Notes under the pieces: generated by a model
Told to the model about the DNA's origin: nothing
The model's database searches: none
Seen by the model: only the letters and a program-made list of their open reading frames with translations
Part shown: one piece after another, positions 45,902 to 53,169 of the stretch
Position numbering within the stretch: the stretch's first letter is position 1
How the letters are laid out: each line of letters opens with the position of its first letter
Made by a program: the position numbers and the translations under genes
Source: Janthinobacterium sp.
GTDB lineage: Bacteria > Pseudomonadota > Gammaproteobacteria > Burkholderiales > Burkholderiaceae_D
Assembly (NCBI RefSeq): GCF_009923995.1
Contig: NZ_RFSK01000040.1
Coordinates: 1-57,131, forward strand
Direction of reading: 5' to 3'
DNA length: 57,131 nt

Positions 45902-47014
45902 ATGAGCCAGTTATTCACGCCGTATGCGCTGGGGCCCTTGCAGGTGGCCAACCGCATCGCCATCGCCCCCATGTGCCAGTACTCGGCCGACAATGGCAAC
46001 GCCACCGACTGGCACATGATCCACCTGGGGCACCTGGCCCTGTCCGGCGCAGGCTTGCTGATGACGGAAGCGACGGCCGTCTCGCCCGAGGGACGCATCT
46101 CGGCCGAAGACCTGGGCCTGTGGTCGGATGCGAATCAGGCTGCGCTGGCCAATGTGGTGCAGGCCATCCGCCGCCACTCTCCGATTCCCCTGGTGGTGCA
46201 GCTCGGTCACGCGGGACGCAAGGCGTCGAGCCGCGCGCCGTGGCAGGGCGGCGCCTGCGTGCACCTGGCCGACGGGGGATGGCAAACGGTGGCGCCGTCC
46301 GCCATCGCCCATGCCCCGGGCGAGACGGTGCCGATCGCCCTCGACGAGATGGGCTTGTTGCAGATCAAGGGCGCCTTTGTCGCCGCCGCCCAGCGCGTGC
46401 ATGCGCTCGGTATCGAGGGTATCGAACTGCACGCGGCGCATGGCTACCTGCTGCACCAGTTCCTGTCGCCCCTGTCGAATCACCGCACGGATGCGTATGG
46501 CGGCAGCCTGGACAACCGCATGCGTTTTCCGCTGGAAGTCTATGAAGCCGTGCGCGCCGCCGTGCCCGCCAGCGTGGCCGTGGGCGTGCGCATTTCCGCC
46601 ACCGACTGGGTCGATGGCGGCTGGGAAATCGAGCAAAGCGTGCGTTTCGCGCAGGAACTCAAGCAGCTGGGCGCCGACTTCATCCACGTCTCCAGCGGCG
46701 GGATTTCTCCGCAGCAGCAGATTCCCGTGGGGCCAGGCTACCAGGTGGCGTTTGCCGAGCGCATCAAGCGCGACAGCGGCTTGCCCACCATCAGCGTCGG
46801 CCTGATCACGCAAGCGCAGCAGGCGGAAGACATCATTGCGCAAGGTCAATCCGACATGGTGGCGCTGGCGCGCGCCATCCTGTTCGACCCGCGCTGGCCC
46901 TGGCATGCGGCGGCCCAGCTGGGCGCGCAGGTGCAGGCGCCGCCCCAGTACTGGCGCTCGCAGCCGCGCGAATACAAGCAGCTGTTCGGCGACACGACCC
47001 TGGGCCAGCGCTGA
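45902..47014 (+). CDS. Old yellow enzyme family NADH:flavin oxidoreductase (YqjM-like)
   Basis: This 370-residue FMN-dependent TIM-barrel reductase has IAIAPMCQYSADNGNATDWHMIHLGHLALSGAGLLMTEATAV, with the redox-tuning cysteine of the thermophilic-like/YqjM group. It also has ELHAAHGYLLHQFLSPLSNHRTDAYGGSLDNRMRFPLEV, with the substrate-binding histidine pair. It reduces activated C=C bonds with NAD(P)H; the physiological substrate is unknown. A CCGGAG ribosome site precedes the ATG at 45902. It is divergent from the glycine-zipper gene with a 160-base spacer. Confidence 0.93.
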   Translation: MSQLFTPYALGPLQVANRIAIAPMCQYSADNGNATDWHMIHLGHLALSGAGLLMTEATAVSPEGRISAEDLGLWSDANQAALANVVQAIRRHSPIPLVVQLGHAGRKASSRAPWQGGACVHLADGGWQTVAPSAIAHAPGETVPIALDEMGLLQIKGAFVAAAQRVHALGIEGIELHAAHGYLLHQFLSPLSNHRTDAYGGSLDNRMRFPLEVYEAVRAAVPASVAVGVRISATDWVDGGWEIEQSVRFAQELKQLGADFIHVSSGGISPQQQIPVGPGYQVAFAERIKRDSGLPTISVGLITQAQQAEDIIAQGQSDMVALARAILFDPRWPWHAAAQLGAQVQAPPQYWRSQPREYKQLFGDTTLGQR

Positions 47015-47183
47015 GCGGATCATTGCCCGTTCTGCTACACTCGCCTTTCCCTACCTCATTCCTCCAGGACGCTTCGACATGCGCCATTGATACTGCCGTG
47101 CTGTGCACGGCCTTGCCCTTCCCGCCAGCGCCCCATTGCGCCCGCGGGTACGCCAGCCCTGTCTGCACATACAAGGAGTATCC

Positions 47184-48803
47184 ATGCCTGCATTACTACA
47201 ACTCGACCGCCTTTCCTGCGTGCTGCCCGATGGCCGCGCCCTGTTTTCCGATTTGCAACTGTCGTTTGCCCCGCAGCGTATCGGCCTCGTCGGCGATAAC
47301 GGCGTGGGCAAGAGCGTGCTGGCGCGCCTGCTGGCAGGCCTGGCGCAGCCATCTGCCGGCGCCGTGCGCTGCGATGGCAGCGTGCACTACGTGCCGCAGG
47401 AGCTGGAGCCGCACTGCTACCCCACCGTCGCCGCGCTGGCCGGCATGGACGCCGTGCTGGTCGCCCTGGAGCGCATCGCCGCCGGCTCGGTCGACGAGGC
47501 CGATTACGCCCTGGTGGGCGAGCGCTGGGATGCCCCCGTCCGTCTGCGCCAGGCGCTCGACGAGCTTGATCTGCGTCACGTCGATGCCGGCACGCCCACG
47601 GCCAGGCTGAGCGGCGGCGAACGCCAGCGCATCGCCTTGCAGGGCGCCTGGCTGTCGCAGGCGGACTGGCTGGTGCTCGATGAGCCGAGCAACCACCTTG
47701 ACGCCCATCAACGCGCGCGGCTGGTGGCGCAGATGGCACGCTGGCCGCGCGGCTTGCTGCTCGTCAGCCACGACCGCGGCTTGCTGGCGCACGTCGATAT
47801 GATCGCGGAACTGTCGCCGCAAGGCTTGCGCAGCTATGGCGGCAATTACGCCCTGTATGCGCAGCAGCGCGCGCTGGAGCAGGCCGCCTTTGCCGCCGCC
47901 TTGCAGGCGGAAAAGGCCGTTGCCCGACGCGAACAGCGCGAAGCGCAGCAGCAGGCCGAGCGCCAGCAGAAACGGGTGATGCGCGGCGAGCGGGACGGAC
48001 GCGAAGGCAATCAAAGCAAGCTGCTGCTCGATGCCCGCAAGGAGCGCAGCCAGGATAGCCAGGGCAAGCTGCGCCTGCGCGCGCAGGAAGCGCAGCAGGC
48101 GCGCCGGCAAAGGGTGATGGACGCCGGCGCCCGCTGCGCGCCCGAGGCCGAACGCCTGCTGCTGGCGCCTGACAGCGCCGTGCCAAACGGAAAATTAATC
48201 CTGGAGCTGCGCGAACTGGTCTTGCCATATGGCCAGGCCCGGCCGCTGAACCTGGTCATGAGCGGCCCGTGCCGCCTGGCCGTGACGGGAGACAATGGCA
48301 GCGGCAAGTCGACCTTGCTGCGCGTGATTGCGGGCCAGCTGGCGCCTGCCGGTGGCGCGCTGCGCAGCCATGCCCGGGTCGCCTGGCTGGACCAGCATGC
48401 GGGCGGGCGCGACGGCGAGCTGAGTGCCGTGCAGCGTTTGCAGGCGCGCAATACGCTCGCGGCGGAAGGCGAGCAGCGCACGCGGCTGGCGCTGCTGGGC
48501 ATTGCCGGCGCGCGCGCCACCTTGCCCAGCCGCTTGCTCAGCGGGGGCGAGCGCATGAAGGTGGCGCTGGCCGCCGAACTGTATGCGCAGGCGCCGCCGC
48601 AACTGCTGCTGCTGGACGAACCGGACAATCACCTGGACCTGGCCAGCCTGCAGGCGCTGGAGCGGATGCTGGGCCACTATCAGGGCGCGTTACTTGTGGT
48701 ATCGCATGACCAGGCATTTCTGAAGGCGATAAACCTTGATCCGCAGGGCTTGACATTGCATAAGTGGCAATTGAATGAAAAAAGTCACGCTCGATGCCTG
48801 TAG
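47184..48803 (+). CDS. ABC-F family ATPase
   Basis: This 539-residue protein has two ABC domains and no membrane segments. Walker A motifs are GDNGVGKSVLARLL and GDNGSGKSTLLRVI, signatures LSGGERQRIALQ and LSGGERMKVALA, and Walker B WLVLDEPSNHLD and LLLLDEPDNHLD. A charged linker (EKAVARREQREAQQQAERQQK) joins the domains. ABC-F proteins act on ribosomes in translation control or antibiotic protection; this subgroup is not one I can name. The ATG at 47184 follows AAGGAG. The 219-base gap after it, before ridA, contains a TATAAT at 48847-48852. Confidence 0.92.
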   Translation: MPALLQLDRLSCVLPDGRALFSDLQLSFAPQRIGLVGDNGVGKSVLARLLAGLAQPSAGAVRCDGSVHYVPQELEPHCYPTVAALAGMDAVLVALERIAAGSVDEADYALVGERWDAPVRLRQALDELDLRHVDAGTPTARLSGGERQRIALQGAWLSQADWLVLDEPSNHLDAHQRARLVAQMARWPRGLLLVSHDRGLLAHVDMIAELSPQGLRSYGGNYALYAQQRALEQAAFAAALQAEKAVARREQREAQQQAERQQKRVMRGERDGREGNQSKLLLDARKERSQDSQGKLRLRAQEAQQARRQRVMDAGARCAPEAERLLLAPDSAVPNGKLILELRELVLPYGQARPLNLVMSGPCRLAVTGDNGSGKSTLLRVIAGQLAPAGGALRSHARVAWLDQHAGGRDGELSAVQRLQARNTLAAEGEQRTRLALLGIAGARATLPSRLLSGGERMKVALAAELYAQAPPQLLLLDEPDNHLDLASLQALERMLGHYQGALLVVSHDQAFLKAINLDPQGLTLHKWQLNEKSHARCL

Positions 48804-49022
48804 AGCATGCTTCATGAAACGATGCTGAATTTTGTTTGATTGTCGGTATAATCCACTGAATAACCGGGCCTATTTGTGAACTAAAACTGCTGGTTCACCA
48901 ATATGATGACGTTTAATCTGGCACTGTTGGCGGTGCATGACCGCGCTGCCGGGACGCCTTCATCCGTGCCCCGCTGTTGATGAATATCGGTTTCGTTTAT
49001 ATTGTTTTCTTGGAGAAATAGC

Positions 49023-49481
49023 ATGTCGTTTTACGAAAAACTCAAGGCCCTCAACATCGAACTGCCCGTCGTTGCCGCGCCCGCCGCTGCCTACGTGATG
49101 CATGCCCGCACGGGCAATACCGTCTTCCTGTCCGGCCACCTGGCCAAGAAGGATGGCAAGGTCTGGGTTGGCCAGCTGGGCAAGGATGTCACCACGGAAG
49201 AAGGCAAAGTGGCCGCACGAGGCATCGCCATCGAACTGATCGCGACCCTGCAAGACGCCTGCGGCGGCGACTTGAACAAGGTCAAGCGCATCGTCAAGGT
49301 CATGAGCCTGGTCAATTCCACGTCCACCTTCACGGAACAGCACCTGGTCACCAACGGCGCGTCGGAACTGTTCGTCGAAGTCTTCGGCGACAGCGGCAAG
49401 CACGCCCGCTCCGCCTTCGGCGTGGCGCAAATCCCGCTGGGCGCTTGCGTCGAGATCGAACTGATCGCCGAACTGGCCTGA
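49023..49481 (+). CDS. RidA/YjgF-family protein
   Basis: This 152-residue protein of the RidA superfamily contains GNTVFLSGHLAKKDGKVWVGQLG, LNKVKRIVKVMSLVNSTSTF and the C-terminal HARSAFGVAQIPLGACVEIELIAEL. It lies in the longer YjgF subgroup (about 150 residues). RidA enzymes hydrolyse reactive enamine/imine intermediates from amino-acid metabolism; whether this paralogue keeps the catalytic arginine is uncertain. It has a GGAGAA ribosome site and is followed by an amino-acid permease gene 116 bases later. Confidence 0.9.
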   Translation: MSFYEKLKALNIELPVVAAPAAAYVMHARTGNTVFLSGHLAKKDGKVWVGQLGKDVTTEEGKVAARGIAIELIATLQDACGGDLNKVKRIVKVMSLVNSTSTFTEQHLVTNGASELFVEVFGDSGKHARSAFGVAQIPLGACVEIELIAELA

Positions 49482-49493
49482 TCAACTGAGCAT

Positions 49494-49513
49494 GCCGGCG
49501 CTCAGCCGCCGGC
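49494..49513 (+). other. Hairpin between ridA and the permease gene
   Basis: GCCGGCG (49494-49500) and CGCCGGC (49507-49513) form a perfect 7-bp stem around CTCAGC. No T-run follows directly, so termination is doubtful. Confidence 0.45.
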
Positions 49514-49597
49514 CAGCCCTTTCCTCCATTCCAGCAAGAGCGGAACCGCCATCGGGGTGGAGGGAGAGCTGTATTCAAGAAAAAACGGAGACACGTA

Positions 49598-51028
49598 ATG
49601 AAAACGAGTGAAGAGGGCTTGCACCGCGGCCTGGGCGAGCGACAGATCCGCCTGATGGCGCTGGGTGCCGCGATTGGCGTGGGCCTGTTTCTGGGTTCCG
49701 GCAATGCAATCAAGATGGCCGGTCCCGGCATCATGCTGTCATATATTATCGGCGGCGCGGTCATTTTCATGATCATGCGCGCCCTGGGCGAAATGGCCGT
49801 GCACAACCCGGTGGCCGGCTCGTTCAGCCGCTATGCCCAGGATTACCTGGGACCCCTGCAAGGCTACCTGACGGGCTGGAATTACTGGTTCCTGTGGCTG
49901 GTTACTTGCGTGGCGGAAATTACCGCCGTCGCCATCTACATGGGCATCTGGTTCCCCGACGTGCCGCGCTGGATCTGGGCCCTGGCCGCCCTGGGCTCCA
50001 TGGGCGCCATCAACCTGCTGGCCGTGAAAGCCTACGGCGAGTTCGAATTCTGGTTTGCCCTGATCAAGGTCGTCACCATCATCCTGATGATCGTCGGCGG
50101 CACGGGCATGATCATCTTCGGTCTCGGCAATGGCGGCGTGGCCGTCGGCATTTCCAACCTGTGGACGCATGGCGGCTTCTTCCCGAACGGCGCGCAGGGC
50201 GTGCTGATGTCCTTGCAGATGGTGATGTTTGCCTACCTGGGCGTGGAAATGATCGGCCTGACGGCCGGTGAAGCGGCCAATCCGAAGAAATCGATCCCGG
50301 ACGCCATCAATTCCGTGTTCTGGCGCATCCTGATCTTCTATGTCGGCGCCTTGTTCGTCATCCTGTCGATCTACCCATGGAATGAAATCGGCACCTCGGG
50401 CAGCCCGTTCGTCATGACCTTCGAGCGCCTGGGCATCAAGACGGCGGCCGGCATCATCAACTTCGTCGTGCTGACGGCGGCCTTGTCCTCCTGCAACGGC
50501 GGTATCTTCAGCACGGGCCGCATGCTGTACAACCTGGCGCTGCAAGGCCAGGCGCCGAAAGCGTTTGCAGAAACGACGGCCAGCGGCGTGCCGCGCCGCG
50601 CCATCCTCGTGTCCGTCGTGGCACTGCTGATCGGCGTGCTGCTGAACTACATGGTGCCGGAGAAAGTGTTTATCTGGGTCACCTCGATTTCCACCTTTGG
50701 CGCCGTCTGGACCTGGGGCGTGATCCTGGTGACGCAGATCCAGTTCCGCAAGACCTTGAGCCCGCTGGAAATCAAGAACCTGGCCTTCCGCATGCCGTTC
50801 GCGCCGTATGGTTCCTGGATTTCGCTGGCCTTCCTGGCGCTGGTGATCGGCCTGATGGCGTATTTCCCCGATACGCGCATCGCCCTGATGATCGGACCAG
50901 CCTGGCTGATCCTGCTGACGGTGCTGTACTACGTGCTGGGCCTGGCGCCGAAAGAGCGCCGCGATGAAGTGCCGCAAGGCTACGAAGCAGGCTGGCCACC
51001 GGCCGATGCCCCACGCGGCAAGAAATAA
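49598..51028 (+). CDS. Amino-acid permease, AAT/AroP-ProY family
   Basis: This 476-residue inner-membrane permease has about twelve helices. The start GLGERQIRLMALGAAIGVGLFLGSGNAIKMAGPGI is the family signature, and GLTAGEAANPKKSIPDAINSVFWRILIFYV is the conserved helix-6 region. The closest pattern is the ProY/HutT/D-Ala-Gly group, but the substrate is not certain. A CGGAGA motif precedes the ATG. It lies downstream of ridA and is closed by a terminator. Confidence 0.92.
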   Translation: MKTSEEGLHRGLGERQIRLMALGAAIGVGLFLGSGNAIKMAGPGIMLSYIIGGAVIFMIMRALGEMAVHNPVAGSFSRYAQDYLGPLQGYLTGWNYWFLWLVTCVAEITAVAIYMGIWFPDVPRWIWALAALGSMGAINLLAVKAYGEFEFWFALIKVVTIILMIVGGTGMIIFGLGNGGVAVGISNLWTHGGFFPNGAQGVLMSLQMVMFAYLGVEMIGLTAGEAANPKKSIPDAINSVFWRILIFYVGALFVILSIYPWNEIGTSGSPFVMTFERLGIKTAAGIINFVVLTAALSSCNGGIFSTGRMLYNLALQGQAPKAFAETTASGVPRRAILVSVVALLIGVLLNYMVPEKVFIWVTSISTFGAVWTWGVILVTQIQFRKTLSPLEIKNLAFRMPFAPYGSWISLAFLALVIGLMAYFPDTRIALMIGPAWLILLTVLYYVLGLAPKERRDEVPQGYEAGWPPADAPRGKK

Positions 51029-51052
51029 ACGGCACCATTGAGCTGTATCAAA

Positions 51053-51086
51053 AACGCGTCGCTGCGCCTGCAGCGGCGCGTTTTTT
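51053..51086 (+). terminator. Rho-independent terminator after the AroP/ProY-type permease
   Basis: AACGCGTCGCTGC (51053-51065) pairs with GCAGCGGCGCGTT (51070-51082), with one G-U pair and loop GCCT; T-run to 51086. Confidence 0.9.
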
Positions 51087-51249
51087 ATTTCATATTGATA
51101 ATATCGTTTCCCGCCAGCAGCCATGCGCGTTGCCGGGCGCATGCCTGACGTTGTTTCCTTACATCAAAGTTCTGTTTAGCTGAGCCGATGAAAGCCCTAT
51201 AATCGCTTAGTTTTGAAAATGGACGCGATCTTTCCGGTTTTTTCCAGGT
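51087..51249 (+). promoter_or_regulatory. AT-richer stretch with a promoter-like TATAAT
   Basis: This part of the 601-base gene-free gap (51029-51629) contains TATAAT at 51198-51203 with a weak -35 (TTTAGC, 51175-51180) 17 bp upstream. A transcript from it would run through MITE copy 2 and repeat copy C into the APC permease gene. I see no reading frame worth calling here. Confidence 0.35.
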
Positions 51250-51409
51250 AAGTAATCTCCAGGAAATGAGTGTGAATTTATAGCAAACAGAAGTGGATGT
51301 GATGCAAGGCGCCCGGCGCGACGCAGTGCGAGCACTGCTAGCGATGGGTAACGCAGCAGCGCGCCACTTATGGAAGCTAGAAAACACAAGAATTTATTGG
51401 GGCTTACTT
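51250..51409. mobile_element. MITE-like palindromic element, copy 2
   Basis: This 160-bp copy of the element at 38408-38566 shares colinear blocks GCAAACAGAAGTGGATG-like, ATGCAAGGCGCCC, GCAGTGCGAGCACTGCTAGC, CTTATGGAAG-like and AATTTATTGGGG. Terminal inverted repeats are AAGTAATC (51250-51257) and GCTTACTT (51402-51409), with one mismatch. The central palindrome is reduced to GCAGTGC-GA-GCACTGC (51323-51338), so this copy has diverged more. Confidence 0.72.
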
Positions 51410-51462
51410 AAGGCCGGAGCGCCGTTTTTAAGTGTTTTTAGTCGTCATGTTCCTAACAACAT

Positions 51463-51596
51463 CTGACAAAACCGTAGCGAGCGGATGCGAGGCTCGGTGC
51501 TCCCGGGCTAAGCAGCGCAGCTGTGCGAATGCACGGGGACGCCGAGCCGGTGAGCATCGCAGGCCGCGCATCGCGACGCGCAGCAGGTTTTGACAG
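51463..51596. repeat. Structured intergenic repeat, copy C
   Basis: This 134-bp element has an outer stem CTGACAAAACC (51463-51473) with GGTTTTGACAG (51586-51596), 10 of 11 paired. The inner hairpin is CTGTGC (51521-51526), loop GAAT, GCACGG (51531-51536). It shares GCCGAGCCGGTGAGCA with copy A. It ends 34 bases before the APC permease start. Confidence 0.75.
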
Positions 51597-51629
51597 GTGT
51601 TCAAACGCATGCCTCATAAAGGAAGTCTA

Positions 51630-53102
51630 GTGAGCCAAACCCTGGTCCAGAAAATTTGCCGCACCAAGCCGATCGATACCACGGTCGAGTATGGTGAAGG
51701 CCTCAGCAGTAGTGGCTTGAGCCGGTCCATCGGCCTGTTTTCCCTCACCATGATCGGCGTCGGCGCCACCGTCGGCACGGGCATCTTCTTTACCATGGTC
51801 GAAGCCGTCCCGAAGGCGGGGCCATCGGTCATCCTGTCCTTCCTGATCGCCGCCATCACGGCCGGCCTGACGGCCTTGTGCTATGCGGAACTGTCGTTCC
51901 GCATCCCCGCCTCCGGGTCCTCGTATTCGTTTGCCTACGCCACCGTGGGTGAGTTTCTTGCCTTCATCATGGCTGCCTGCCTGCTGCTCGAATACGGGCT
52001 GGCCGGCAGTGCCGTGGCCATCGGCTGGTCATCGTACCTGAACAACTTCCTGGAAAATGCGTTTGGCTGGCATATCCCCGAGATGCTGCGCACGCCGATG
52101 ATCGTGTCCGGCCCCCATGGCATGGAATTCCGGGCGGGCCACATCAACCTGCCGCCCATCTTCCTGATCTGCATGTGCGGCTTCCTGCTGCTGCGCGGCG
52201 CCAAGGAATCGGCGCTGATGAATGCCATTATGGTCATCATCAAGCTGGCGATCCTCGTGTTTTTCATCGTCATCGCGTTTTCCGGTTTCAATGCCGACAA
52301 CTTCTTTCCCTTCTTTAATGCCGACAACAGCAAGGGCTTTGCCGGCATGACGGGCGTGACGGCCGCTGCCGGCACCGTGTTCTTCTCCTTCATCGGCCTC
52401 GACACGGTGGCCACGGCGGGCGACGAAGTGAAGAATCCCACGCGCAATGTGCCGCGCGGCATCCTCGGCGCCTTGCTGATCGTCACCGTGTTTTACTTGC
52501 TGGTGGCCGTGGCCGCCCTTGGCGCGCAACAGGCGAAACTGTTCGAGGGCCAGGAAGCGGGCCTGGCGGTGATCCTGCAAAACGTCACGGGCAAGACCTG
52601 GCCCGCGCTCGTGCTGTCGGCCGGCGCCGTCATTTCCGTCTTCAGCGTGACCCTGGTGACGATCTACGGCCAGACGCGTATCCTGTTCGCCGTCAGCCGC
52701 GACGGCCTGATCCCGAAATCGTTCCAGAAAATCCACCCGCGCACTCTGGTGCCGGTCAGCAATACCATCATGGTCTGCCTGGTGGTGGCCGTGGTGGCGG
52801 GTACGGTGGATGCGACGTATTTGTGGGACATGGTCAGCATCGGCACCCTGACGGCCTTCATGGTGGTGTCGATCGCCGTGCCCGTGCTGCGCCGCAAGCA
52901 GGGCGCCAACCGCATCGAAGGCTTCAGCGTGCCATTCGGCCCGTACGTGATTCCCGGCCTGAGCGTGCTCGCTTGCCTGTACATCATGCGCGACTTGCCG
53001 CACACGACGTTCGTCGTCTTCAGCATCTGGATGGCGGTGACGGTGGCCATTTACTTCCTGTACAGCGTGCGGCACTCGCACCTGGGCAAGCAAGCCAAGT
53101 GA
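51630..53102 (+). CDS. APC-family amino-acid permease (cationic amino-acid transporter-like)
   Basis: This 490-residue permease has about twelve to fourteen helices. It has the CAT-type start GLSRSIGLFSLTMIGVGATVGTGIFFTM and FFSFIGLDTVATAGDEVKNPTRNVPRGILGAL, as in YfnA/CAT transporters for arginine, lysine or other amino acids. The GTG at 51630 has a strong AGGAAG ribosome site. An ATG at 51609 would add seven residues but lacks one. It follows repeat copy C and is closed by a terminator. Arginine uptake would fit the ast operon, but that is inference. Confidence 0.9.
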   Translation: MSQTLVQKICRTKPIDTTVEYGEGLSSSGLSRSIGLFSLTMIGVGATVGTGIFFTMVEAVPKAGPSVILSFLIAAITAGLTALCYAELSFRIPASGSSYSFAYATVGEFLAFIMAACLLLEYGLAGSAVAIGWSSYLNNFLENAFGWHIPEMLRTPMIVSGPHGMEFRAGHINLPPIFLICMCGFLLLRGAKESALMNAIMVIIKLAILVFFIVIAFSGFNADNFFPFFNADNSKGFAGMTGVTAAAGTVFFSFIGLDTVATAGDEVKNPTRNVPRGILGALLIVTVFYLLVAVAALGAQQAKLFEGQEAGLAVILQNVTGKTWPALVLSAGAVISVFSVTLVTIYGQTRILFAVSRDGLIPKSFQKIHPRTLVPVSNTIMVCLVVAVVAGTVDATYLWDMVSIGTLTAFMVVSIAVPVLRRKQGANRIEGFSVPFGPYVIPGLSVLACLYIMRDLPHTTFVVFSIWMAVTVAIYFLYSVRHSHLGKQAK

Positions 53103-53121
53103 TGTTGTGTTGTTGACTCAG

Positions 53122-53150
53122 AAACCGCCGCGCTTGCCGGCGGTTTTTTT
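53122..53150 (+). terminator. Rho-independent terminator after the APC permease
   Basis: AAACCGCCG (53122-53130) and CGGCGGTTT (53138-53146) pair perfectly over 9 bp; T-run to 53150. It ends 20 bases before the S9 peptidase start. Confidence 0.9.
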
Positions 53151-53169
53151 ATTTCTAACCGGAATTTAC

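Noticed and set aside
51428..51610. A 60-codon minus-strand frame across repeat copy C.
   Set aside because: It consists almost entirely of the non-coding repeat and contains no protein pattern.
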